Below, piece after piece: positions 22,436 through 30,594 of a stretch of 64,000 nt of DNA. The notes below the pieces were generated by a model that saw only the letters and a program-made list of their open reading frames with translations, had not been told where the DNA came from and did not search any database. The DNA lies in NCBI GenBank assembly GCA_041687015.1, contig JAWLCT010000006.1:1-64000 (forward strand), written 5' to 3'. Source of the DNA: JALOAT01 sp041687015. GTDB lineage: Bacteria; Pseudomonadota; Gammaproteobacteria; Thiohalomonadales; Thiohalomonadaceae. Within the stretch, counting starts at the first letter, position 1; each line of letters starts with the position of its first letter. The position numbers and the translations under genes were made by a program.

Positions 22436-23167
22436 TCAGACCTTGCCCTCGCGCTTGAGCTGCTCGTACCACAGCGGGTTGTGGTGATGGATGAATTCCA
22501 CCGAGGCATAGCCGCTCTTCATGGTTTCCAGCGATTCCCGCTCTTCCACCACGGCAAAATAGATGTGTGCCACCAAGCCGATGAGCACCAGGAACACCGC
22601 CGCCGCGTGGATCAACAGCGCGGTGCGGAACAGGAACCCGAACACAGGCGAGGCCGCAAACGAGAACAGCTTGGGTGCGAAAAACAGATAGAGTCCGCTG
22701 ACGGCTATCGCCAGCGAGGCGACGATAATCAGCGTGCCAAGCAGCCGCTGAGCGCCGTTGTAGCGCCCCTGCGGGGCCAGCTTGGCGTCCTTCATGAAAC
22801 CGAACAGCTTGGCCAGCGTGATGCCCATGAAGCGCATGTCATCGATCACCGCCCAGGGTGTGATGGACAATACTTCGCGGAGAAACGGCACCACGACGGT
22901 ACGCCAGCGCAGGGCCACGAACAGGGCAATGCCGGCCACCCACACCAGGCCGACCACGGCATGGCCGGTAATCAGCGCCGCATTGCCTCCGAAAAGGCCC
23001 TGCAGGAATTCCGGCCAGAACGCAGGCGCAAGGCGCAGGCTGTCGCCGGAAATGATGCCCAATCCGCTGGCCACCAGCAGCGCCCAGCCGAAGGCATTGA
23101 ACCAGTGCAAGCGGATGGTCCACAGGTCGCGCACCATGATCATGCGCGGCTCGCGTTGCTCACTCAT
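22436..23167 (-). CDS. phsC: Cytochrome b subunit of Phs/Fdn-type molybdoenzyme
   Basis: 243 residues with four to five transmembrane helices. Starts MSEQREPRMIMVRDLWTIRLHWFNAFGW, with the first histidine of a diheme cytochrome b in TM1 (RLHWFNA). It continues with ITGHAVVGLVWVAG, LLIHAAAVFLVLIGLVAHIYF and HHHNPLWYEQL. These histidines match the b-heme ligands of FdnI/PhsC. It would exchange electrons between the quinone pool and the Fe-S subunit. It overlaps the Fe-S subunit gene by 8 nt. A DmsC/NrfD-type anchor is absent, which argues against a Soe sulfite dehydrogenase and for a thiosulfate/polysulfide reductase-like or formate dehydrogenase-like enzyme. Confidence 0.85.
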   Translation of the reverse strand: MSEQREPRMIMVRDLWTIRLHWFNAFGWALLVASGLGIISGDSLRLAPAFWPEFLQGLFGGNAALITGHAVVGLVWVAGIALFVALRWRTVVVPFLREVLSITPWAVIDDMRFMGITLAKLFGFMKDAKLAPQGRYNGAQRLLGTLIIVASLAIAVSGLYLFFAPKLFSFAASPVFGFLFRTALLIHAAAVFLVLIGLVAHIYFAVVEERESLETMKSGYASVEFIHHHNPLWYEQLKREGKV

Positions 23168-23906
23168 GTTTGTTCTCCTTTTCGCCGGCCAGCGCGTTGC
23201 GGCGGTCGATGATCTTCTTCACGCCGGCGCCAAGGAACGCCGCCACCATGCCACCGATGCCGACGCTCGCCACCGGATTGACCACGTTGCCGAGCAGCGC
23301 GGCCTGGATGTGTTCGCCCACAGGGCGCGGCAACACTTCGTTGGGCAGCGGAGCGCCGCCGGTGTGGTAGTAATGGCTGGTGCCACCGGGCACCTCGGCG
23401 GTAGTGAGCTGTACCCACTCCTTTTCCCGCAGCAAACGGCTCACCTCGGAATCGGGATCGTTGGCGTCCCCGAACTTGAGCGCACCGCCGACGCAGGTCT
23501 GCACACAGGCTGGTTGCAGGCCTTCATCGACGCGAGGCTGACAGAAGGTGCATTTGCTGATGGTGTTGGTCTCCGGATTCAACCAGCGCGCCTCGTAGGG
23601 GCACGCCGGCACGCACAGCTCGCAACCGGAGCACAGGGCATCGTCCACCAGCACGATGCCATCCTCGCGCTTCCATGCGGCCCCGGACGGGCAGGCTTCC
23701 ACGCAGGGCGCGTCGTCACAATGCTGACAGCGGCCCGGGAACAGCTGGACGATAGGGAAGCCGTCCGTGGTAGACAGTTCCACTTCCTTCACCCAGTCGC
23801 GCGAATGGCCGAGCGGGGTCTCCCACTCGGCGCGACAGGCCACGACGCAGGCCTTGCAGTTGATGCAGCGGGTGATGTCCGCGAGCATCACGTAACGTTT
23901 GGTCAC
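23160..23906 (-). CDS. phsB: Four-cluster [4Fe-4S] electron-transfer subunit
   Basis: 248 residues. Four cysteine groups are visible: CINCKACVVAC, CQHCDDAPCVEAC, CSGCELCVPACPYEA and CTFCQPRVDEGLQPACVQTC. Together they give four [4Fe-4S] clusters as in PhsB, PsrB and DmsB. A short hydrophobic stretch near the C-terminus (ASVGIGGMVAAFLGAGV, about 215-232) could anchor it, as in FdnH. It passes electrons between the Mo subunit and the cytochrome b. It has no signal peptide of its own and presumably travels with the Tat-exported catalytic subunit. The gene starts 77 nt after phsA. Confidence 0.88.
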   Translation of the reverse strand: MTKRYVMLADITRCINCKACVVACRAEWETPLGHSRDWVKEVELSTTDGFPIVQLFPGRCQHCDDAPCVEACPSGAAWKREDGIVLVDDALCSGCELCVPACPYEARWLNPETNTISKCTFCQPRVDEGLQPACVQTCVGGALKFGDANDPDSEVSRLLREKEWVQLTTAEVPGGTSHYYHTGGAPLPNEVLPRPVGEHIQAALLGNVVNPVASVGIGGMVAAFLGAGVKKIIDRRNALAGEKENKHE

Positions 23907-23983
23907 TTTCTATCTCCCGAATATTCGATCTGGTCCGTGAAACAATCGCCCGAGTTCAGCGCGGGCTGTTTCCCGTTGCATGC

Positions 23984-26209
23984 CTAAACCTTTTCGACGC
24001 GTACCAATCCGCGTCCCATGCTGATGGTGCCGAGGCGGCGGTCCGTATCGGCCGACGCAAGATTCGAGTCCGCGGCGCCACGCCCGTAGGCGGTCGTCAT
24101 GCGCGGGTCGAAGTGGCCGAAGCCATGCACCATGAATACCGTGTCGTGGCGGATGCGCTGCGTTACCTTGGCGGCCAGTTCACCGGTGCGTCCCTTGCGG
24201 TCGGTGACACGCACGCGATCGCCATTCGCGATGCCGCGTTCGGCGGCCGCATCGGGGTGGATCCAGAGCACGTTTTCCGCCATCAGGTCCGCGAGCCACG
24301 GGTTGTTCTGGGTACGTGCGTGGGTATGAAAACCGATGCGACCGAAGGTGAAATGGAATTCACCTTCCTCGGGACGAAGCTGCGGTTCGTAGTCCAACGC
24401 ATCGAGCTGGCCGAGATCGCCCAACATGCTCGGCATCAGCTCCACCTTGCCGCTCGGCGTCGGGAAAACGGAACGTCCGCCGTGTTCACGCGGGAAGTTC
24501 TTTGCGGGATCGGCAGGGATTTTCACCACACCCTTTTCCTCGAGCTCCGCACGCGACAGGCCCACCTTCTTCAGACGTTCGTCGATGAGGTCTGCCACGG
24601 AATCATGGGGAAAGTAAGCGCCGAGACCGATACGTTCGGCGATACCCTTACAGATGCTCCAGGCGTCACGGGTGTCGTGCAGCGGCGCCATCGCAGGCAT
24701 GCGGATGGCCACGTAGCCTTCGCGGGCACCTCCCGTCTGCAGGTCATCGTAGCGCTCCAGATAGCTGGCTTCCGGCAGGAGGATATCCGCGTACGCGTTC
24801 ATCTCGTTGGGCGTGATATCCGCCGCCACGTAGAAATCCAGGGTCTCCAGCGCACGGCGCACCGTCTCGTAGTCGGTGCTGTTGGCAAAACCGTTGCCGC
24901 CGGCGGTAATGAGACCCTTGATGGGGTAAGGCGTCTGCGCGGCAATGGCTTTCCACATTTCGTTGGTGAGGCCGTAGGCCGCATTGGCCAACGGCCAGCG
25001 ACCGGCCACGCCGGCACCGTCCGCGCGCTCCACGTGCGCGTGGGGATACGCAGGCAGGTCCGGTTCGGGCACCGCAAAGCCCTGCGGCGTGAACACGCCG
25101 CCCGTGCGGTCCCACACGCCGAACAACGAGTTGAGGATGGAGATGGCCGTGGCCGTACCGAGATCGTTGGTACTACGCGTGAGGCGGCGCGGGGAATAGA
25201 CCAGCACCGCAGGTGCCTGCGCCGCCATCTCGCGCGCGATGCGGCGCACGGTGTCGGCGGGGATCTCAGTTTCCTCCTCTGCCCACTCGGGGGTGTAACG
25301 CGCCACTTGACGACGCAGTTCCGCCAGGCCGGTGGCGTATTCGGCGATGAAGGTCTTGTCGTAGAGCTCTTCTTCGATGACGACGTGGATGAGCGCGAGC
25401 AGGAACGCGTGATCGGTGAGCGGACGGATCGGCAGCCATTCGTGCGACTTGGACGCGGTAATCGTGAAACGCGGATCCGCATACACCACCTTCGCGCCGC
25501 GGGACACGCCCTCGACCCATGCCTTGGCCTCGCCATTGTGCAGTGACTCGACGATGTTACGGCCGAGCATCAGCAGATAACGGGTGTTCTCCAGGTCGAC
25601 CGTTTCATTGCCGGTCAGATTGCGCCCGACCACCAGCATGTTGCCGACGCCGCGCGGACCGCAGCACAGTCCAAACACCGGACTGGTGGTATTCGGCGTG
25701 CCGAAGGCATGGGCCAGCCGGTGGTAGGGCTTCTCCCAGGTGCCGTGGCCGATCATGGCCAAGCCTTCCGGGCCGTATTTTTTCTTGATTTTGTTCAGGC
25801 CGTCTGCGATTCGGTCCAGCGCCTCGTCCCAGGTGATGCGCGCCCACTTGCCCTCACCGCGGGCGCCGACACGCAACATCGGAAATTTCAGACGATCCGG
25901 ATCGTAGGCCGCCATCAGGCCGGCGTTGCCCTTGGCACACACCACGCCGTAGTTGTTGGGATGTTCCGGATTCCCGTCGATCTTCACGGCGCGACCGTCG
26001 CGCACGCGCACCTTCACACCACACCGCCAGTAACACATGTCGCAGAAGCCGAAGACTTCGGTCGTGGGCTTGAGCTTCTCCGCCGCGTGGGGTGCATCGA
26101 TACGCGCCAGGGCGCGACTGGGCATCCCGGCGATGCCGAGGGTGGTGGCCACACCGGCAGCGCCGCCCAGGAAGGCGCGTCGTCCCGGCTCGAAAGGCAT
26201 TTTTTTCAT
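23984..26209 (-). CDS. phsA: Molybdopterin oxidoreductase, PhsA/PsrA-type
   Basis: 741 residues. A Tat signal (GRRAFLGGAAGVATTLGIAG, RR at 10-11) sends it to the periplasm. The [4Fe-4S] site is C56, C59, C63, C91 (FCDMCYWRCG ... CAKGN). The probable Mo-ligating cysteine is in SPVFGLCCGPRGVG (C182/C183). Size and motifs place it in the thiosulfate/polysulfide/tetrathionate branch of the DMSO reductase family. The direction in vivo is uncertain; in a sulfur oxidiser it might oxidise sulfur compounds. The start at 26209 is chosen because GAGGTCAGG precedes it; the frame upstream encodes unlikely residues. The name is by operon type only. Confidence 0.85.
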   Translation of the reverse strand: MKKMPFEPGRRAFLGGAAGVATTLGIAGMPSRALARIDAPHAAEKLKPTTEVFGFCDMCYWRCGVKVRVRDGRAVKIDGNPEHPNNYGVVCAKGNAGLMAAYDPDRLKFPMLRVGARGEGKWARITWDEALDRIADGLNKIKKKYGPEGLAMIGHGTWEKPYHRLAHAFGTPNTTSPVFGLCCGPRGVGNMLVVGRNLTGNETVDLENTRYLLMLGRNIVESLHNGEAKAWVEGVSRGAKVVYADPRFTITASKSHEWLPIRPLTDHAFLLALIHVVIEEELYDKTFIAEYATGLAELRRQVARYTPEWAEEETEIPADTVRRIAREMAAQAPAVLVYSPRRLTRSTNDLGTATAISILNSLFGVWDRTGGVFTPQGFAVPEPDLPAYPHAHVERADGAGVAGRWPLANAAYGLTNEMWKAIAAQTPYPIKGLITAGGNGFANSTDYETVRRALETLDFYVAADITPNEMNAYADILLPEASYLERYDDLQTGGAREGYVAIRMPAMAPLHDTRDAWSICKGIAERIGLGAYFPHDSVADLIDERLKKVGLSRAELEEKGVVKIPADPAKNFPREHGGRSVFPTPSGKVELMPSMLGDLGQLDALDYEPQLRPEEGEFHFTFGRIGFHTHARTQNNPWLADLMAENVLWIHPDAAAERGIANGDRVRVTDRKGRTGELAAKVTQRIRHDTVFMVHGFGHFDPRMTTAYGRGAADSNLASADTDRRLGTISMGRGLVRVEKV

Positions 26210-26372
26210 CCTGACCTCAATGACTCGAAAATTGAAAAATGACAGGTTCCAGACATTCACTGCCGGACAGCGGCGCTGTGGCGCTCAAGCATGTCCGGGC
26301 GAATTCGGCTACGCACAAATCCGGGCGCTGCACGGAAACAGCGCGCCAGCGAAATCCCAATCGTCCGTAATG

Positions 26373-26969
26373 TCAGGCCGCGATGGGCGTGCGATCCGGC
26401 GCAGGTATACGGCCGCAGTCCCACGCGATCACCTCGCGCAGGAAATAGGCCGCCATGCGGTAGTAGAGTGCAGGCTCACAGGTGCGCAACGCCGCGGTGA
26501 AACGTGGCACCCAGACCCCGAGGTGGTTGTGGAGCAGAATGGCCTGGGTGGCGAGGGTGGATTCGAAGCCATTGTGATCCGCCAGATACGCCATGAACTC
26601 CAGCTCGGTCACCAGGTGGTCCGGCAGCAGACCGGAACGGCGATCGACATCCACACCGTGCCGGCGCAATAGCGCGGAAACCTCGGTGGTGGTACGGCCC
26701 ATGAGCGTCTGTTCGGTTTCGAGCCAGTAGGAACCGTACGGTTGCGCAGTGACTTTGGGTTTCCCGAGCACGAACAGGCGGGAATACTCCGTCTGCAGTT
26801 CGGCGATATCCTCATGCATATCGGCGATTTCAAGCAGTGGAGGCACCCATCGGGCATCGACGGGCGAACGATAGATCACACGCCACATGAGCGCGCGCAC
26901 GGCATCCTGGGTTTCGGCCCTGGGCACGTCGAACAATGCCGCACCGAGCATGTAGAGATGGGCTCGCAT
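26373..26969 (-). CDS. TorD/DmsD-family molybdoenzyme chaperone
   Basis: 198 residues, all-helical in appearance. ELQTEYSRLFVLGKPKVTAQPYGSYWLE corresponds to the conserved E-x-x-x-x-YxxLF ... PYxS(Y/V)Y segment of TorD/DmsD/NarJ chaperones. It would bind the Tat signal of the downstream catalytic subunit and help cofactor insertion. ATG at 26969 lies 8 nt after GGGGAG; a GTG one codon before is less likely. The 163-nt gap to phsA may hold a secondary promoter. The gene is first in the operon behind the FNR-like box. Confidence 0.87.
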   Translation of the reverse strand: MRAHLYMLGAALFDVPRAETQDAVRALMWRVIYRSPVDARWVPPLLEIADMHEDIAELQTEYSRLFVLGKPKVTAQPYGSYWLETEQTLMGRTTTEVSALLRRHGVDVDRRSGLLPDHLVTELEFMAYLADHNGFESTLATQAILLHNHLGVWVPRFTAALRTCEPALYYRMAAYFLREVIAWDCGRIPAPDRTPIAA

Positions 26970-27048
26970 CACGGAATCTCCCCTTGGTGGTCAAGTGGCC
27001 GAAAGAGCGGCCTGGGGAGATGCTAGGGGGCGCCGTCACGACGGCGCA

Positions 27049-27062
27049 TTGAAAATCGTCAA
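27049..27062 (-). promoter_or_regulatory. FNR/CRP-type box for the torD-phs operon
   Basis: TTGAAAATCGTCAA fits TTGA-N6-TCAA (FNR consensus TTGAT-N4-ATCAA). A -10-like TAGCAT lies on the reverse strand at 27025-27020. The predicted start near 27013 puts the box centre at about -42, the class II activation position. It overlaps the stop codon of the FNR-like gene. Confidence 0.6.
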
Positions 27063-27745
27063 TCGTTCAGACGTTTGAGTGCGGCAAGATCACATTTGAA
27101 GCTGTGGGCGGATTCGCTGAGGATGCCTTCGCGCTTGAGCTCGGCCACCGCGCGGCTCGCCGATTCGGTGGTGACCCCGAGCATGGCCCCCATGTCCTTG
27201 CGGCTGAACAGGGGGCACAGGCCCACACCGCGATCGTCCACCAGGCGCATGAGCAGACGCACCACCCGCTGACGTGCCGAACCGGTGGAGAGCTCCGTGA
27301 GCCAGGCATCCGCTTCGCTCAGGGCACGATGCCAGCGCCGCAGCAGTTCGTGATGCAATGTAGGGTTTTCGCGATCCAGACGATGCAGCACGCCTGTGGG
27401 CAGGCGGCACAATGACGCGCGCTGCACCACGATGGCGTCGTGCTGATAGCGCTGACCAAGCAAGGCCTCGAGTCCCAGCACATCGGAAGGCCGGGCCAGA
27501 CGTACGATACGGTGGGTGCCGTCGGGCAGGTATTGCACCAGCTTCACCACCCCGGTGCGCAACGTGAATGCCGCGGTCCCGGGCGTGCCCATGCGGTACA
27601 CGGACTCACCCGGTTGAATGACCAGGTCATCGATATTGTCCTGGATCTCTTCCAACAGCGATTCGTCGAGCCCGGCAAACAGCACGGAATCGCGTACGCC
27701 GCAGGAGCGGCAACCAGGTTCGCAGCGAATATGTTTTTCGCTCAT
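27059..27745 (-). CDS. FNR/CRP-family regulator with N-terminal cysteines
   Basis: 228 residues. The N-terminus has C8, C12 and C15 (RCEPGCRSCGV), and a fourth cysteine lies at C112 (RASLCRLP). This resembles the [4Fe-4S]-binding set of FNR (three N-terminal cysteines plus one internal). A cyclic-nucleotide-type beta roll follows (GESVYRMGTPGTAAFTLRTGVVKLV). The C-terminal helix-turn-helix is KDMGAMLGVTTESASRAVAELKREG, with E-SR in the recognition helix as in FNR-like proteins. It is probably an oxygen or redox sensor that controls the adjacent torD-phs operon. A start codon ATG at 27745 follows a purine-poor leader, so the ribosome binding site is weak. Confidence 0.88.
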   Translation of the reverse strand: MSEKHIRCEPGCRSCGVRDSVLFAGLDESLLEEIQDNIDDLVIQPGESVYRMGTPGTAAFTLRTGVVKLVQYLPDGTHRIVRLARPSDVLGLEALLGQRYQHDAIVVQRASLCRLPTGVLHRLDRENPTLHHELLRRWHRALSEADAWLTELSTGSARQRVVRLLMRLVDDRGVGLCPLFSRKDMGAMLGVTTESASRAVAELKREGILSESAHSFKCDLAALKRLND

Positions 27746-27833
27746 GGGAAAAAACGCCGGTGGAGTCGTGCGATTGTAGCGCGCTTCCTACCCGAAAGGG
27801 GCTGTCAACTTCGACATTTCCACGGGTAACGAT

Positions 27834-27847
27834 TGCCAGTATTGGCA
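27834..27847. promoter_or_regulatory. Palindrome TGCCA-GTAT-TGGCA
   Basis: A perfect 5-bp inverted repeat between the divergent FNR-like and SLAC1-like genes. It lies about 105 bp upstream of a -24/-12-like element (27935-27950) and about 90 bp upstream of the FNR-like gene. Which gene it serves is unknown. Confidence 0.4.
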
Positions 27848-27934
27848 GTAAGGTGTGCGGGCGATGCCGATGGTCACCGTCCAAAAATCCATACCATCCT
27901 GATAAGTTAATAGCCGTTCACCCTTGGACGTGGC

Positions 27935-27950
27935 TGGCCCGACACTTGCT
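27935..27950 (+). promoter_or_regulatory. Possible sigma-54 promoter of the SLAC1-like gene
   Basis: TGGCCCGACACTTGCT has correct GG-GC spacing (27936 to 27948) and a good -12 half (CTTGCT). The -24 half deviates (TGGCCC instead of TGGCAC). Such sites arise by chance in GC-rich DNA, so this is weaker than the pair at 2120 and 2501. Confidence 0.4.
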
Positions 27951-28088
27951 ACCAGCTATTCAAGTGCCACGGAACACACCTGCGCCCTGCGCCTGCGGGG
28001 CCGGAGGAATCACGCTGTGCATTCAGCGCAATAACACCGCGCCCCAACGACCGTGTCCGGTGATACCGGACGAAAAGGAGTCCTTGAT

Positions 28089-29033
28089 ATGCGTTTGCAA
28101 CATTTTCCCATGGCCTGGTTTTCCACGGTGATGGGTTTGGCCGGATTCACCATTGCCTGGACACGTGCCAGCGCCGTACTCGATATGCCGCCCGTGGTGG
28201 GAAAGGCCTTGCTGGTGGCGACCATCACGCTTTTCGTGATCCTGGTCTTGCTCTATGCGACCAAACTGGTGCGGTTCGGTGAGGCCGTGGCGAAGGAACT
28301 GAGCCACCCGGTAAAGCTGAGCTTCTTCCCCACGTTTTCCATCGCCCTGATCCTGTTGAGCATCGCCACCTTGCACTCGGCCCCGGCCGCCTCCCAGGCG
28401 CTCTGGACGGTAGGAACGGCGGTGCATCTTCTGTTCACCCTGTACGTGATGTCCGTGTGGCTCAACCACACGCATTTCCAGATACACCACATGAACCCGG
28501 CCTGGTTTATTCCGGTGGTGGGCAACATCCTGGTGCCCATCGCCGGTGTGCACCACGCTTCGCCGGAAATCTCCTGGTTCTTCTTCAGCATCGGCCTGGT
28601 GTTCTGGCTGGTGCTGCTCACCATCGTTTATTACCGGGTGATTTTCCACGACCCGCTGCCCGATCGGCTGGTGCCGACCATGTTCATTCTCATCGCACCG
28701 CCTGCGGTGGGCTTCATCTCCTACCTGAGCCTGACGGGCGGACTCGACAACTTCGGGCGCATTCTCTTCTACGCCGGTCTGTTCCTCACCCTGTTGCTGC
28801 TCAGCCAGATACGGCGCTTCGCGCGGGTGAAGTTCTTCCTCTCCTGGTGGGCCTATTCCTTCCCCATGGCCGCGATCACCATCGCTACGATGCTCATGTA
28901 CCAGCACACCACCCTGCCCTTCTTTGCCGGCCTTTCTTACGTGTTGCTGGGCATTCTCAGTCTCATCATCGCGGTGTTGGTGGTACGCACGGCGATCGGT
29001 GTCGTGCGCCGGGAGATCTGCGTGGAGGAATAA
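28089..29033 (+). CDS. SLAC1/TehA-family anion channel-like transporter (TDT family)
   Basis: 314 residues with about ten transmembrane helices. Starts MRLQHFPMAWFSTVMGLAGFTIAW, and the FPMAWFSTVMGLAGF segment is the first pore helix of TehA/SLAC1 proteins. Later elements SHPVKLSFFPTFSIALIL and HMNPAWFIPVVGNILVPIAG are also typical. Family members conduct chloride, nitrate, malate, sulfite (yeast Ssu1) or related anions. Sulfite export would fit a sulfur oxidiser but is only inferred. The start follows AAGGAG by 8 nt. A small hairpin TCCGGT-GAT-ACCGGA lies just before the ribosome binding site and might affect translation. Confidence 0.88.
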   Translation: MRLQHFPMAWFSTVMGLAGFTIAWTRASAVLDMPPVVGKALLVATITLFVILVLLYATKLVRFGEAVAKELSHPVKLSFFPTFSIALILLSIATLHSAPAASQALWTVGTAVHLLFTLYVMSVWLNHTHFQIHHMNPAWFIPVVGNILVPIAGVHHASPEISWFFFSIGLVFWLVLLTIVYYRVIFHDPLPDRLVPTMFILIAPPAVGFISYLSLTGGLDNFGRILFYAGLFLTLLLLSQIRRFARVKFFLSWWAYSFPMAAITIATMLMYQHTTLPFFAGLSYVLLGILSLIIAVLVVRTAIGVVRREICVEE

Positions 29034-29255
29034 GGCGGCGGCGGGACCGCTGTAGCACACGCGGCGCGATTCCGGAAATTGCCGTTCAGGATCTCGCCCG
29101 TGCGCAGAGCACGCCAGGAAGAACGGTGAACGACAAGGCGCTTTCTGTTCCTGGCGTGCTTTGCGTCTTGGCGAGGTCATGTGTTTCCAAGGTCCGGAAC
29201 ACCGATCCAGGCCTTCGACTAGCCTTTCCGTAAGGAGTCCCACCGGGGTTCGCTC

Positions 29256-29411
29256 ATGGTCCTCGTGCGCATCATCGCCGCGGTGCTGGTTCCGCCTTTG
29301 GGTGTGTTCCTGCGCCACGGTATCCACCGGCAGTTCTGGCTTGCCCTCCTGCTCACGCTCATCGGCTACGTGCCGGGTGTGATTTACGCCACCTGGATTG
29401 TGATGCGCTGA
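29256..29411 (+). CDS. YqaE/Pmp3-family membrane peptide (51 aa)
   Basis: MVLVRIIAAVLVPPLGVFLRHG then FWLALLLTLIGYVPGVIYATWIV. Two membrane helices with the PPLGVFL and LLTLIGYVPGVIYA signatures identify the Pmp3/YqaE (UPF0057) stress peptide family. A TAAGGAG lies upstream but is about 20 nt from the ATG, so another start codon or a weak site may be used. The gene ends 10 nt before ku. Its stop TGA is part of the ku ribosome binding site (TGAGGAG), so the two genes are likely coupled. Confidence 0.85.
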   Translation: MVLVRIIAAVLVPPLGVFLRHGIHRQFWLALLLTLIGYVPGVIYATWIVMR

Positions 29412-29421
29412 GGAGATCGCC

Positions 29422-30333
29422 ATGCCTCGTGCCATCTGGAAAGGCAGCATCAGCTTCGGCCTGGTCCACGTGCCCGTCTCGCTGTACCCGGGCGAGAAGC
29501 GCGATGAGCTCCACCTCCACATGCTCGACGCCAAGGATTTTTCGCCGGTGGGTTACAAGCGCGTCAACAAGAGCACCGGCGAGGAAGTGCCCAGCGATCG
29601 CATCGTGCGTGGCTACGAATACGAAAAGGGCGAGTACGTGGTGCTTACCAACGAGGACCTCAAGCGCGCCAATGTAGAAGCGACGCAAACGGTCGAGATC
29701 GTGAACTTCGTGGACGCGGACAAGATTCCGCTCACCTATTACGACCGTCCCTATTACCTGGAACCACAAAAACGTGGCGAAAAGGCCTACGCACTGTTGC
29801 GGGAAACCCTGAGACGCACCGGCAAGATAGGCATCGCCAAGGTGGTGCTGCACACGCGCGAACACCTGGCGGCGCTGGTCCCCCAGGGTGATCTGCTGTT
29901 GCTCGACCTGCTGCGTTACCAGGATGAGATTCGTTCCGCCGATGAATTGCGGGCGCCCCACGGCGACGCGGAGGAGCTGGGCATTTCCGACAAGGAATTG
30001 CAGATGGCGCAGCTGCTGGTGGAGAGCATGGTGGATGACTGGCATCCGGAACAGTACCGCGACGAATACCGCGACGACGTACTGAAACTGGTGGAAAAGA
30101 AACTTGAGGCCGGACAGACCCACGCCATCGAGGCCGTCCCGCCCGAAGCACCGCCGCGCCCTGCCGAAATCATCGACCTCATGAGCCAACTCAAACGCAG
30201 CGTGGAAGAACGGCAGGCCGCGCGGGGCAACGGCGACAAGCAACCCGCTTCCCGCATGCCACGCACCCGCCGTGCCGCCCCGGCCACGCCGCGGACCCGC
30301 GCACCGGCGCCCGAGAAACGTCCCCGGTCTTAA
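29422..30333 (+). CDS. ku: Non-homologous end-joining protein Ku
   Basis: 303 residues. Begins MPRAIWKGSISFGLVHVPVSLYPG, the conserved opening of bacterial Ku. DRIVRGYEYEKGEYVVLTNEDL, YYDRPYYLEP, GKIGIAKVVLHTREHLAAL and SVxE/MSQLKRSV segments follow. Ku homodimers bind broken DNA ends and recruit LigD. The C-terminal 40 residues are basic and low complexity (RMPRTRRAAPATPRTRAPAPEKRPRS), as in Ku proteins whose tail contacts DNA. AGGAG precedes the ATG. ligD is 261 nt downstream, separated by an inverted-repeat element. Confidence 0.96.
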   Translation: MPRAIWKGSISFGLVHVPVSLYPGEKRDELHLHMLDAKDFSPVGYKRVNKSTGEEVPSDRIVRGYEYEKGEYVVLTNEDLKRANVEATQTVEIVNFVDADKIPLTYYDRPYYLEPQKRGEKAYALLRETLRRTGKIGIAKVVLHTREHLAALVPQGDLLLLDLLRYQDEIRSADELRAPHGDAEELGISDKELQMAQLLVESMVDDWHPEQYRDEYRDDVLKLVEKKLEAGQTHAIEAVPPEAPPRPAEIIDLMSQLKRSVEERQAARGNGDKQPASRMPRTRRAAPATPRTRAPAPEKRPRS

Positions 30334-30554
30334 AAACCACGGAGGCCACGGAGGAACACGGAGATGAGGATTGTGGGTGCGGTGTTGGGAGCGTCCGCCG
30401 GACGCGTTGGGGCCTCGCCGAAGAAAGAAGGAGGAACCACGGAGATAAGGATGTTGGGTGCGTGTTCCACCGGACGGTTGTTCAGGTCGCCTCGTTGCAC
30501 GTCCGGCCTTCATAGTTCCGCTTCTCCGTGACCCTCCGTGGCCTCCGTGGTTTT
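30333..30554. repeat. Inverted-repeat (MITE-like) element between ku and ligD
   Basis: A 32-nt arm at 30333-30364 (AAAACCACGGAGGCCACGGAG...) is repeated in inverse at 30523-30554 with two mismatches. A third partial copy (ACCACGGAGATAAGGAT) lies inside at about 30436-30452, and related fragments occur at 35701-35713 and 35838-35861. No ORF is present. It looks like a small non-autonomous mobile element or a dispersed extragenic palindrome. Confidence 0.6.
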
Positions 30555-30594
30555 CTCTTCTCTCCTCCCGCCAGGTCAGTACCACACTTGAGGC

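Noticed and set aside
24113..25546. 477-codon forward frame opposite phsA
   Set aside because: Shadow of the molybdoenzyme gene; no ribosome binding site and no recognisable domain.
28023..29534. 503-codon reverse frame over the SLAC1-like, yqaE and ku genes
   Set aside because: Very polar, repeat-like composition (HxE, GxQ) as expected for antisense of membrane genes; spans three real genes.
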